From NCBI GenBank assembly GCA_944380025.1, contig CALWGL010000003.1:1-35780 (forward strand): a stretch of DNA of 35,780 bases, read 5' to 3'. Every line of letters starts with the position of its first letter. Position 1 is the stretch's first letter. The translations under genes were made by a program, and so were the position numbers. Of the stretch, positions 24,462-31,801 are shown piece by piece. The stretch comes from an uncultured Lachnospiraceae bacterium. Lineage in GTDB: Bacteria; Bacillota; Clostridia; Lachnospirales; Lachnospiraceae. The notes beneath the pieces are model-generated. The model had not been told where the DNA came from, searched no databases, and saw only the letters and a list, made by a program, of their open reading frames with translations.

Positions 24462-25396
24462 TTTTCTTCCTCCTTTTCAGCGCTGTCACCGTAGCCGACA
24501 CCTTCCGGCACATCGGCGTCCGGTGCACCCTCCCTGGCGTCCGGCGCATTCCCGTCCGGAACGCTCTCCTCTCCGGTGTCATCCGCAGCGTTTGGCCAGA
24601 AGGCCGTTCCGTCCGGCCCCGTCAGGAAGGCGTTCACTCCCCGGGACGCCATGTACCGGGAGCCGAGCACGATCACGATCCCCGCAAGCAGGGTGAAGAC
24701 CGCGATAAACTGGGAGGTTGACAGCTCTCCCACGCTGCCCCGCGCCATATCGCCCCGGAAGTATTCCAGAATAAACCTCCCGACGCTGTAAAAGATCAGA
24801 TAAAAGCCTCCCACCTGTCCTTCCGCTTTCTTGCGTTTTGCGATAAACAGAAGCACGAAGAAATGAAGGAAATCCAGGCCGCTGGAGATCAGCTGGGTCG
24901 GGATCAGGGAAACGCCGTTTGGCGCGTAGGCCGAGTCCGTAAAGGTGATCCCGATGGGACTGTCCGTGGGAAGGCCGTAGCAGCAGCCCGCCAGGAAGCA
25001 GCCGATCCGCCCGAAGCCCTGCGCAAGAGCTACGGACGGCAGCGCAAGATCGAAGTAGGAAAGGAAATTGATCTTCTTATGCCGGCAGAACAGAAAGCCT
25101 CCCAGCACACCGCCGATCAGTCCGCCGTACACCACCCAGCCGTTTGCCAGGGAATGCAGCAGAAAGGAAGGGTCCGCAAGGATCTGATCCAGCGTGGTCA
25201 GGCAGAACAGAAGCTTGGAGCCAAGTCCTCCGAAGATCAGACACCAGATTACCAGGGAAAACACCTGGTCCGGATCCAGCTTCAGTTTTTTCGCCCGGTA
25301 TTCCGCCGTCAGATAGGCGGCGATCACACCGATGCCGATCATCAGCCCGTAGCCGTGAATGGTCACAGGCCCTATGGTAAGCAGGTCATTTTTCAT
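24458..25396 (-). CDS. lgt: Prolipoprotein diacylglyceryl transferase
   Basis: This 312-residue multi-helix membrane protein transfers diacylglycerol from phosphatidylglycerol to the lipobox Cys of prolipoproteins. Lgt features include TIHGYGLMIGIGV, WVVYGGLIGGVLGG, FGRIGCFLAGCCYG and RFILEYFRGD. In E. coli Lgt the glycine-rich motif contains His103 and the signature reads GRxGNFxxGE; here the His is Tyr and Asn/Glu are Cys, a variant also usual in clostridial proteins. The start at 25396 has GAGGAGAT at good spacing; an in-frame ATG six codons earlier lies on top of that site. The last 50 residues are an acidic, Asp/Gly/Glu-rich tail with no known role. The sortase-like lipoprotein in this window would be a substrate. 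Confidence 0.88.
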   Translation of the reverse strand: MKNDLLTIGPVTIHGYGLMIGIGVIAAYLTAEYRAKKLKLDPDQVFSLVIWCLIFGGLGSKLLFCLTTLDQILADPSFLLHSLANGWVVYGGLIGGVLGGFLFCRHKKINFLSYFDLALPSVALAQGFGRIGCFLAGCCYGLPTDSPIGITFTDSAYAPNGVSLIPTQLISSGLDFLHFFVLLFIAKRKKAEGQVGGFYLIFYSVGRFILEYFRGDMARGSVGELSTSQFIAVFTLLAGIVIVLGSRYMASRGVNAFLTGPDGTAFWPNAADDTGEESVPDGNAPDAREGAPDADVPEGVGYGDSAEKEEEK

Positions 25397-25443
25397 AAAA
25401 ATAAATCTCCTCATCCGGTGTTCCGGTCATTATAGCACGCCTC

Positions 25444-26415
25444 CTACGGCAAGGCAAGATAGATTACCGCCGCGCAGAGCATGATCTGAATGATGGCAAA
25501 GCGGAACACGGTCTGCGTGTTGGACCACTCCCATACCTTCCTCGCCTGGTCATGCAGGGGGGTGCGGACCTTCGTCAGGATCCGGATCTTCAGGAAACGA
25601 AGAAGGGATACCTTCACAAGACCAAGTCCGCCGTCCAGGATCAGCACCAGCGCCACCGGGATATACAGAAAAGGGCTTCCCGTCTTCAGAACGGCGATGC
25701 TGATGAAAAGCCCCATGGCACGGGAACCCGCGTCCCCCATCATCAGACGGCTCGGCGTGGCATTGTACCACAGGTAGCCCAGGATACAGACGGCAAACAG
25801 CAGGATCAGATAAGGGAAGCCGCCCTCCCCGCTTTCTGAAACAAGCATGTCCACCAGAAATATCGTCATCAGGGTGATGATCGTCAGGGTCCCGGACAGT
25901 CCGTCCACCCCGTCGGAGCAGTTGGTCACGTTGATGGACACCCACACCAGGATCACCGCAAGCACGGCGAACAGGACAGGCGGAAGCACGACGGCCTTTC
26001 CCGTGAGGAGAAAGGAGACCTCGCTGGAATTGAAATTCAGAAAGGTTACGGCGGTCATCACGGCGATGACCAGATCGAGAAGCCCTTTCTTATATTCGCC
26101 CCAGGGCGTTTTCGCGCAGTCGTCCAGAAAGCCCGTAAGCATGGCGGCCCCTACCAGGATCAGATAGATGACCATCTCACGCCCGGGTCTCGCAAACAGA
26201 AGCGCCGCCGCAATAAATACGAGCACGAACAGAAAGCCCGCTCCTCTGGGCTTGCCCGCCGATTTTTTTCCGTCCACGGCAAAATCCCGCCCGTGATCCT
26301 TGGGCAGGAAATCCATTCCCTTATACATCGTCAGGCAGGTGGCTGCAAACGCAAACAAAATGCCAAGAAAGGCCACTGTCCTGCTGCCGGCTTCCCCGGC
26401 CAGATAATTGATCAT
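25444..26415 (-). CDS. MraY-like phospho-N-acetylmuramoyl-pentapeptide transferase
   Basis: This 323-residue polytopic protein belongs to the MraY/WecA superfamily, which links a sugar phosphate to undecaprenyl phosphate. It has the LDD motif (TGFLDDCAKT), NVTNCSDGVDGLSG and MMGDAGSRAMG. The cytoplasmic loop that reads LHHHFE in classical MraY is TPLHDQARK, so only one of three His remains; an LHDxAR loop is seen in a clostridial MraY subgroup. It could be the main MraY or a second transferase for another polymer. AGGAGATA precedes the ATG. It is the first gene of the operon with lgt, dipeptidase and the SH3 protein rather than lying in a murein cluster. Confidence 0.82.
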   Translation of the reverse strand: MINYLAGEAGSRTVAFLGILFAFAATCLTMYKGMDFLPKDHGRDFAVDGKKSAGKPRGAGFLFVLVFIAAALLFARPGREMVIYLILVGAAMLTGFLDDCAKTPWGEYKKGLLDLVIAVMTAVTFLNFNSSEVSFLLTGKAVVLPPVLFAVLAVILVWVSINVTNCSDGVDGLSGTLTIITLMTIFLVDMLVSESGEGGFPYLILLFAVCILGYLWYNATPSRLMMGDAGSRAMGLFISIAVLKTGSPFLYIPVALVLILDGGLGLVKVSLLRFLKIRILTKVRTPLHDQARKVWEWSNTQTVFRFAIIQIMLCAAVIYLALP

Positions 26416-26479
26416 ATCTTATCTCCTATCCTTCCTGCTTTTTTCTGTCAGTTTCTGACCTCATCTATTCTACCATTAA

Positions 26480-26497
26480 CATTCCCAAAAAGGAATG
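26480..26497. repeat. Inverted repeat in the MraY-like/PHP divergent spacer
   Basis: CATTCC and GGAATG form a 6-6-6 inverted repeat, 65 bases from the MraY-like start codon, in the only non-coding gap between the divergent genes. A TAGAAT on the minus strand nearby could be the -10 of the envelope operon, but no good -35 is seen. It may be an operator. Confidence 0.4.
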
Positions 26498-26532
26498 ACC
26501 TAATAAAAAAATGTCATCTGACCATTTTCCCC

Positions 26533-26561
26533 TTTTCAAAAATGACAAAAAAGGCTACAAT
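26533..26561 (+). promoter_or_regulatory. Predicted promoter of the PHP-domain gene
   Basis: TTTTCA (26533-26538), a 17-base spacer and TACAAT (26556-26561) lie 30 bases ahead of the chosen start. The -10 is good, the -35 fair. Confidence 0.55.
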
Positions 26562-26590
26562 AGGGACAGATATGAGGAGGTATGCACGAC

Positions 26591-27385
26591 ATGAAGATCG
26601 ACATGCACTGCCATGTGAAGGAGGGTTCCATTGACAGCCGGGTGCCCATGGAGGAATATATCCGGCTGCTGCAGGAAAAGGGCTTCGGGGGGATGGTCGT
26701 TACCGATCACGATACCTATAACGGCTACCGTTACTGGAAAAAAAACCTGAAGGGGAAGAAATATACGGATTTCAAGGTATTCAAGGGGATCGAATACGAT
26801 ACCAGCGGCGGCGGACATATCCTGGTCATCGTTCCGGAGACCATCAAGCTGCGCATTCTGGAGCTGCGCGGTCTGCCGCTCAACATCCTGATCTCCATCG
26901 TCCACTCCTACGGCGGCGTGCTCGGCCCCGCCCATCCCTGCGGGGAAAAATACATGAGCTTCCGGAATACCCGCGCCTACCGGAGGGATCCCAAGATCGT
27001 GGAGCTGTTTGATTTTGTAGAGATCTTTAACGCCTGCGAGGCGGAGGAGTCCAATGACACAGCCTGCAGGCTTGCGGCGAAATACCACAAGCCCGGTGTG
27101 GGAGGAAGCGATTCCCACAAAACGGACTGCGTCGGGCTCGCCTATACGGAGGTTCCGGACACGGTGGAAACGGAAACGGATCTCATCAACTGCATCCGCG
27201 CAGGAGAGGTCATCGGCTGCGGAGGCACGCTGTACCACCGCACCGCCAAGGAAAAGATGGGAAAGATCAGCACGGTACTGGTCTATTCCTTCTGGTTTTA
27301 CAACAAATTCTCCAATCTCATCCGGACAAGCAAAAGGAATCAGAAGCTCCGTACGGAGTATGCGGAGAAGGAATCCCAGATCTGA
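26591..27385 (+). CDS. PHP-domain metal-dependent phosphoesterase
   Basis: This 264-residue protein has the PHP metal ligands in order: KIDMHCHVKEG (His-x-His), VVTDHDTYNGY, KGIEYDT, GPAHPCGEKY and GGSDSHKTDCVG (Asp-x-His). Small stand-alone PHP proteins of this type hydrolyse phosphate esters of nucleotides or amino alcohols; the substrate here is not known. The C-terminus adds a basic helical tail. AGGAGG at 26575-26580 is at proper distance from the ATG at 26591, while the ATG at 26582 is only one base away from it. It is transcribed alone, against the flow of its neighbours. Confidence 0.88.
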   Translation: MKIDMHCHVKEGSIDSRVPMEEYIRLLQEKGFGGMVVTDHDTYNGYRYWKKNLKGKKYTDFKVFKGIEYDTSGGGHILVIVPETIKLRILELRGLPLNILISIVHSYGGVLGPAHPCGEKYMSFRNTRAYRRDPKIVELFDFVEIFNACEAEESNDTACRLAAKYHKPGVGGSDSHKTDCVGLAYTEVPDTVETETDLINCIRAGEVIGCGGTLYHRTAKEKMGKISTVLVYSFWFYNKFSNLIRTSKRNQKLRTEYAEKESQI

Positions 27386-27450
27386 CAGCGGTTTCCGCCC
27401 ATGGATCACGGCGTTTTTTCCGGCGTGCTCTTTTCGAAAATCGTTTTCCC

Positions 27451-27488
27451 GGCCTGAAAAGACGGCAGCGTTTTTTCAGGCCTTTTTT
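27451..27488 (+). terminator. Intrinsic terminator of the PHP gene, reaching into the convergent exporter gene
   Basis: GGCCTGAAAA (27451-27460) pairs with TTTTCAGGCC (27473-27482) over 10 bp and is followed by TTTTTT. The 3' arm contains the stop codon of the minus-strand exporter gene that ends at 27476. No T-run follows on the minus strand. Confidence 0.85.
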
Positions 27489-27976
27489 CCGCGGCTTTTT
27501 CCGACGGAAAAAAGCCCCTGGGGCAGCTCGAAGATGCATACGATGCCAAGAACGATGGCGGCCACCGCCTTCACCGCGGCAAATCCCGCGTCCGCCGCTT
27601 CCGCGAGCTGATCCGTCACCATATAGTAGGCGGCCCAGTAGATGCCCGCTCCCGGCACCAGAGGAATGATCCCCGAGATCAGGAATACGGTGACAGGGCA
27701 TTTTTCGCGCACCGCAAAGAAACGGGAAAGCAGCATCACCAGCACAGCCGCAAAAAAGGTTGCCGCCGCCGCGGAAAACCGGCCGTCCAGAAGGCTGTAC
27801 AGAAGCCAGCCCGCGCCGCCGATCATGCCGCAGCAGGGATAAAACCGTCCGGGCACGCCGAACAGCAGGGCAAAGGCCACCGTTCCCCCTGCCGCCGCAA
27901 GAGTGGAAACCATCGTCTGCGCAGCGGCTGACGCCGTCCATTCCGTCAAAAATGAAAAAAAGGAAACAGGATTCAT
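27476..27976 (-). CDS. ThrE/YjjB-type exporter, small subunit
   Basis: This 166-residue membrane protein matches the ThrE_2/DUF3815 half of threonine/serine exporters: four to five hydrophobic helices and the signature ISGIIPLVPGAGIYWAAYYM. It works with the larger subunit encoded just ahead; in Corynebacterium both parts are one protein, ThrE. E. coli YjjP/YjjB has been reported to export succinate, so the cargo is not certain. The start at 27976 overlaps the stop of the large subunit by 4 bases (ATGA). A longer reading of this frame from 28372 only shadows the other subunit. Confidence 0.88.
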   Translation of the reverse strand: MNPVSFFSFLTEWTASAAAQTMVSTLAAAGGTVAFALLFGVPGRFYPCCGMIGGAGWLLYSLLDGRFSAAAATFFAAVLVMLLSRFFAVREKCPVTVFLISGIIPLVPGAGIYWAAYYMVTDQLAEAADAGFAAVKAVAAIVLGIVCIFELPQGLFSVGKSRGKKA

Positions 27977-28776
27977 AACAGCCTCCCTCCCGTCAGTCCG
28001 TGACAGCCCGTGATCACCAGTCCCACTCCCGCAGCGATACAGACGAAGACCAGGATCGCATCCAGCAGCCGCACCGAACCGGCGATATAGTCTCCGTCCG
28101 CAATATCCCGCACCCCGTTGGTAAATGCGATTCCCGGAACCAGCGGCATGATCGATCCGATGATCATGGAGTTCATGCTCTCTCCCAGGCCGATCCCGCA
28201 AAGAAGCATGCAGGAAAGGGTAACGAGCGCGCCTCCGCCGATGTTTCCGATGATCTTGGACAGGTGCGGCGTAAACAGCTTCAGCACATATATATAAAGG
28301 AGAAATCCGGTCAGAAAGGCGCCGATGCAGTCCCTCAGGCTTCCGCCGAACATACAGCAGAAGCAGCCGCAACCTGCCGCGGAGGCCAGAAGCTTGATCA
28401 GGGCGGGTTTCTCCGGCATCCTTTCAATCTCCATAAGCCTCTGTCTGACATCCTGCGGATGCAGATCTTTCTCCTCGATCTCCCGGGAAAGCTGATTGAC
28501 CGCCGCCACCCTGTCAAGCCTGGCCCCGCTGACGGGGATGTGCTGTACCTTGGCGTAAAAAGGCTCGTTCCCGCTGCCGGCCGTCAGAAAGATCCCGTTG
28601 CTGAGGACAAAAGCCTTTTCTGATTCTACTCCGTAGTGGGTGCACATCCGGGCAACGGTTTCCTCCACCCGGAAGATCTCCGCTCCGTTTTTCAGCAGGA
28701 TACTGCCCGCCTGCATGGCGCAGTCAAGCACGAGTCTTCTCTCCTGCGCGGTGTATGCCCTTTTCTGCTTTTCCAT
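27973..28776 (-). CDS. ThrE/YjjP-type exporter, large subunit
   Basis: This 267-residue protein is the ThrE_1/DUF1212 half of the exporter. The N-terminal soluble part has CAMQAGSILLKNGAEIFRVE and FVLSNGIFLT; the C-terminal part has helices with NIGGGALVTL and MIIGSIMPLVPGIAFTNGVR. The start at 28776 is preceded by GGGGGA at good spacing; an ATG five codons upstream overlaps that site. It lies 84 bases behind the nitroreductase gene and is translationally coupled to the small subunit. Confidence 0.9.
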   Translation of the reverse strand: MEKQKRAYTAQERRLVLDCAMQAGSILLKNGAEIFRVEETVARMCTHYGVESEKAFVLSNGIFLTAGSGNEPFYAKVQHIPVSGARLDRVAAVNQLSREIEEKDLHPQDVRQRLMEIERMPEKPALIKLLASAAGCGCFCCMFGGSLRDCIGAFLTGFLLYIYVLKLFTPHLSKIIGNIGGGALVTLSCMLLCGIGLGESMNSMIIGSIMPLVPGIAFTNGVRDIADGDYIAGSVRLLDAILVFVCIAAGVGLVITGCHGLTGGRLL

Positions 28777-28860
28777 TCTGCCGTCCCCCATCTTTCATTG
28801 CCCCGTCATCTTTCTTCTGTCACCGTTTTCTTCGGATGCGGCCCCGTTTTCCGCTGCTTT

Positions 28861-29604
28861 TCAGTCCCCGGCATTCACCCAGGCATCCAGCATGGCCTTT
28901 ACGGACCGGGACATTTCCACGCTGAAGGCGCTGTTGTATTTTCTTTCACAGAAAGCGCGCACATGTGCCTCATAATCCCGCGTCCAGCCGTCACGCTCCT
29001 GCAGCATCTGCGGCATGCGGTCAGATCTTTCCGCATCATAGCCGTTTTCATGGACCAGATCCGTCACCGAAAAGCGGGGCGTCTGGCTGCGCTCCTTCTG
29101 CTGTTTGGTAGGATATCCGCCCACCAGCATGGCCACAGGAGCCACGTAATCCGGAAGGGAGAGAAGCCGTCTGTGCTCCTCATAATTTTCCAGGATATCC
29201 CCGATATAGCAGGTTCCAAGGCCAAGCGCGTCTGCGGCGGTAGCTGCCGTTTGGGCGGCGATCACCGCATCCACAGCCGCCAGCATGAAATCCCCGTAGG
29301 AGGGATGACGGACCTCTTCTGCCGCCCCCCGGAATACCCGGTACCATCTCCTGTAGTCCGCACAGTAGACAAGCACCAGCGGTGCATCCGCGATAAAGGG
29401 CTGATTGTCACAGGTAACGGAAAGCCTTCTTTTCAGTTCTTCATCCGTCACGTCAATGATCGTGTACAGCGCCATATTTCCCGCGCTGGCAGCCCGCAGG
29501 GATGCTGAAAGGAGCTTTTGCTTCACCTCCTCCGGCACAGGCCTGTTTTCAAAAACGCGCATGGACTTCCGGTTTTCCAGAAGCCGCAGAGTCTCAATGC
29601 TCAT
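28861..29604 (-). CDS. Nitroreductase family FMN-dependent oxidoreductase
   Basis: This 247-residue protein has the nitroreductase pattern of the NfsA/FRP group: ENRKSMRVFENRPVPEEV and SLRAASAGNM at the FMN site, LGLGTCYIGDI, and PVAMLVGGYPTKQQKER. It likely binds FMN as a dimer and reduces nitro compounds, quinones or flavins with NAD(P)H. I use the ATG at 29604, which has AGAGAGGA upstream; the frame extends 18 codons further, into the hairpin at 29636-29671. The physiological substrate is unknown. Confidence 0.9.
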   Translation of the reverse strand: MSIETLRLLENRKSMRVFENRPVPEEVKQKLLSASLRAASAGNMALYTIIDVTDEELKRRLSVTCDNQPFIADAPLVLVYCADYRRWYRVFRGAAEEVRHPSYGDFMLAAVDAVIAAQTAATAADALGLGTCYIGDILENYEEHRRLLSLPDYVAPVAMLVGGYPTKQQKERSQTPRFSVTDLVHENGYDAERSDRMPQMLQERDGWTRDYEAHVRAFCERKYNSAFSVEMSRSVKAMLDAWVNAGD

Positions 29605-29635
29605 GGTTTTGTCCTCTCTTCCGTTCCCGCAAAGA

Positions 29636-29671
29636 GGAGCCGCCGCCCCTTTTTGCATGGGCGGCGGCTCC
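29636..29671 (-). terminator. Strong GC hairpin after the aminotransferase gene
   Basis: GGAGCCGCCGCCC (29636-29648) and GGGCGGCGGCTCC (29659-29671) form a perfect 13-bp stem with a 10-base loop. It lies between the aminotransferase stop and the nitroreductase start. The T-run on the minus strand is poor (TCTTT), so it may be a weak terminator or an RNA-stabilising hairpin. Confidence 0.55.
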
Positions 29672-29691
29672 CCGCCTGTTTCCTCAACCGT

Positions 29692-30978
29692 TTATTTTGT
29701 CTCCAGAAGCTTTTCCACGCTCGCCAGCTTTACGCACAGGACGAACAGTTCCGTAGCCTGCACCAGTTCATGCAGAGGCGGGAAGGAAGGCGCGATACGG
29801 ATGTTGCTGTCGTGAGGATCCTTTCCGTACGGATAGGTCGCTCCGGCTCCGGTCATCACCACGCCGGCCTCCTTTGCCAGAGAAACGATCCTTTTCGCAC
29901 AGCCCTCCATGGCGTCGAAGGAAATGAAATAGCCGCCCTTCGGCTTCAGCCAGGATCCGATCTCAAGACTGCCCAGCTCTCTCTCCAGGATCTCCTCCAC
30001 CGCTTCAAATTTCGGACGCATGATCGCGGCATGCTTCTTCATATGTTCCTTGATTCCGTCCAGATTTTTGAAATAGCGAACATGACGCAGCTGGTTCAGC
30101 TTGTCATGACCGATGGTCTGGATGGACATCTGCTTTTTGATGTCCTTCAGATTATTATAGGAAGCGGAGATCGCCGCCACGCCGGAACCGGGGAAGCTGA
30201 TCTTGGAGGTGGAGCTGAACTTGTACACCAGATCCGGATTTCCGGCCTCCTCACATTCGTGCAGGATCTCCAGGATGGTATCCTGGTCGTCATCATACAG
30301 ATGATGAACGTTGTAGGCATTGTCCCAGTAGATCCGGAAGTCCTCGGCGGCGGGCTTCAGTCTGGCAAACCTGCGCACCGTCTCGTCAGAGTAGGTGATT
30401 CCCTGCGGATTGGAATACTTGGGCACGCACCAGATTCCCTTGATCGCCGCATCCGTGCTGACCAGTTTTTCCACCATGTCCATATCCGGTCCTTCCGGCG
30501 TCATGGGAACGTTGATCATCTCGATCCCGAAATATTCCGTGATCGCAAAATGTCTGTCATAGCCGGGCACCGGGCAGAGGAACTTCACAACGGGAAGCCT
30601 GCACCAGGGAGTGCTCCCGCATACGCCGTGAGTCATGGAACGGGCTACCGTATCGTACATCACGTTCAGACTGGAGTTGCCGTAGATGATGATCTTGTCA
30701 GCGGGAACCTCGATCAGATCAGCCAGAAGCTCCTTTGCCTCCTGGATGCCGTCGATCACGCCGTAGTTTCTGCAGTCGATCCCCTCTCTGCACTTCAGAT
30801 CGGAAGAGCTGTTCAGCACATCCATCATTCCCATGGAAATATCCAGCTGCTCCGCCGACGGCTTTCCTCTGGACATATCCAGCTTCAGGCCCATGTCCTG
30901 AAACTTCTTATATTCGGTTTCCAGTTCATTCTTCAGAGCCTCCAGCTCTTCTCTGCTTCTGTCTTTGTACGCCTTCAT
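29692..30978 (-). CDS. PLP-dependent aminotransferase (PF12897-type aspartate aminotransferase family)
   Basis: This 428-residue protein is a fold-type I aminotransferase of the MocR-domain-like group often labelled aspartate aminotransferase. Visible marks are LKLDMSRGKPSAEQLDIS, YGNSSLNVMYDTVA, SNPQGITYSDE, the cofactor-contacting YWDNAYNVHHL and the PLP lysine in SSTSKISFPGSG, plus an Arg near the end (NIRIAPSFPP). The start at 30978 is favoured because GGAGGA lies just upstream; an open extension to 31035 runs into the tRNA terminator. The donor-acceptor pair is not settled by sequence alone. Confidence 0.88.
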   Translation of the reverse strand: MKAYKDRSREELEALKNELETEYKKFQDMGLKLDMSRGKPSAEQLDISMGMMDVLNSSSDLKCREGIDCRNYGVIDGIQEAKELLADLIEVPADKIIIYGNSSLNVMYDTVARSMTHGVCGSTPWCRLPVVKFLCPVPGYDRHFAITEYFGIEMINVPMTPEGPDMDMVEKLVSTDAAIKGIWCVPKYSNPQGITYSDETVRRFARLKPAAEDFRIYWDNAYNVHHLYDDDQDTILEILHECEEAGNPDLVYKFSSTSKISFPGSGVAAISASYNNLKDIKKQMSIQTIGHDKLNQLRHVRYFKNLDGIKEHMKKHAAIMRPKFEAVEEILERELGSLEIGSWLKPKGGYFISFDAMEGCAKRIVSLAKEAGVVMTGAGATYPYGKDPHDSNIRIAPSFPPLHELVQATELFVLCVKLASVEKLLETK

Positions 30979-31035
30979 CTCTTCCTCCATGCGGGAGCGC
31001 TTCCGTCTCCCCTGATGCCAGTCTGCGTGCTTCAT

Positions 31036-31062
31036 AAAAAAGAAGCTGATTATGCAATCAGC
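31036..31062 (-). terminator. Intrinsic terminator of the tRNA-Thr gene
   Basis: On the minus strand GCTGATT, loop GCAT and AATCAGC form a 7-bp stem followed by TTCTTTTTT. It lies 19 bases after the tRNA and before the aminotransferase gene. Confidence 0.82.
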
Positions 31063-31081
31063 CCCTTTCCCCGGACGAATA

Positions 31082-31154
31082 AGCTGGAAAAGGGACTCGA
31101 ACCCTCGACCTACTGATTACGAATCAGTTGCGCTACCGACTGCGCTATTCCAGC
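31082..31154 (-). tRNA. tRNA-Thr (anticodon CGT)
   Basis: The minus strand gives a complete 73-base cloverleaf including the discriminator base. The acceptor stem GCTGGAA pairs with TTCCAGC, the anticodon stem ACTGA/TCAGT closes loop TTCGTAA, and the T arm contains GGTTCGAGTCC. The anticodon CGT reads ACG (threonine). No CCA is encoded. Confidence 0.95.
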
Positions 31155-31172
31155 GTAACTCGAACAATCAGC

Positions 31173-31201
31173 ATTATACGTTATCCATTCTGATTTTGCA
31201 A
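31173..31201 (-). promoter_or_regulatory. Promoter of tRNA-Thr
   Basis: TTGCAA (31196-31201) and a perfect TATAAT (31173-31178) are separated by 17 bases and lie 18 bases upstream of the tRNA 5' end. Confidence 0.82.
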
Positions 31202-31224
31202 GACTTTTTTTAATATGTTACACT

Positions 31225-31286
31225 CGTCCGCCAGAATCAGTCAGATGCCGTGCTTGCACGAGCAGATGACTGGCTCTGAGCGGACG
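31225..31286. repeat. Long imperfect hairpin, possible dispersed intergenic repeat or structured RNA
   Basis: Nested pairs make one extended hairpin: CGTCCGC-CAGA (31225-31235) with TCTG-A-GCGGACG (31275-31286, one bulge), CAGTCA (31238-31243) with TGACTG (31267-31272), and TGCCGTGC/GCACGaGCA closing a two-base loop at 31254-31255. About 25 base pairs form in 62 bases. Part of it can also pair downstream (GACTGGC with GCCAGTC at 31295-31301). Confidence 0.6.
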
Positions 31287-31462
31287 GAGGGAACGCCAGT
31301 CTCTGAGCAAAGGTAGCTGCGAAGCAGCTGGAAAAAATATTGCATCTGTTTCTGTTCTGTGTTATGGTAACTTCATCCAAGCAGAAAAAGGCTTTTCTGA
31401 CTTCTGCCATTCCGCGGGCTTTATCGTTTTGACGGGGCTGTTCAGCCGGTTCGTCACATGTC

Positions 31463-31555
31463 TCATCGGTCTGCGATGATTTCTTTCAGCATCTTATTTA
31501 CTGTATCTTCAGAAACATTCCCAATGGCTATGAAATCCTCAGAGCGGCATTTCAT
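31463..31555 (-). pseudogene. Possible C-terminal remnant of an IS200/IS605-type transposase
   Basis: The minus strand reads a 30-residue frame, MKCRSEDFIAIGNVSEDT, continuing VNKMLKEIIADR before a stop. The segment resembles the end of IS200/IS605 TnpA proteins (a YF-A-x-GNVSED-type strand followed by a helix), but the catalytic Tyr and HUH residues are absent and a stop lies just upstream in frame. Similarity is judged by eye only. Confidence 0.25.
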
Positions 31556-31801
31556 CTATCCTATCAGCTTTTTTCTGTATATCCGGAACATCCCGCTTCT
31601 GACTGCCTGAAGGTCAGGCAGCAGGTTGTCAGTTCAGCCTTCGGCAGAGCCGCAGCGGCAGCAGACTGCTGTTTTCCGGAGCACCTTGACAACAAAACAG
31701 ACCCTGCGTTTCAGCCAGCCCGCGTTTTGCTGCAAAGGAGAAACAATGTGAAAAATAAGCCGTCGGACTCATTTTTCACAGGCTCCGGAATGGAGGACAA
31801 T

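Larger units (their letters stand above)
31202..31801. other. Mostly non-coding stretch between tRNA-Thr and the coiled-coil gene
   Basis: About 600 bases hold no convincing intact gene. From left to right they contain a long imperfect hairpin (31225-31286), an overlapping GACTGGC/GCCAGTC pair (31268-31301), a short AGCTGC-GAA-GCAGCT hairpin (31315-31329), CAGAAAA/TTTTCTG (31382-31399), a possible transposase remnant on the minus strand (31463-31555) and CTGCCTGA-AGG-TCAGGCAG (31603-31621). TTGACA occurs at 31686-31691, but no fitting -10 follows. Confidence 0.6.

Noticed and set aside
27977-28372. Upstream extension of the small exporter subunit
   Set aside because: The extra residues are a shadow of the large subunit gene; the ATG at 27976 overlaps that gene's stop in the usual ATGA fashion and begins the family homology.
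31243-31417. Small minus-strand frame running through the long hairpin (starts MAEVRKAFF)
   Set aside because: The frame of fewer than 60 codons has no ribosome site, reads through structured repeat DNA and ends in low-complexity Ser/Ala residues.
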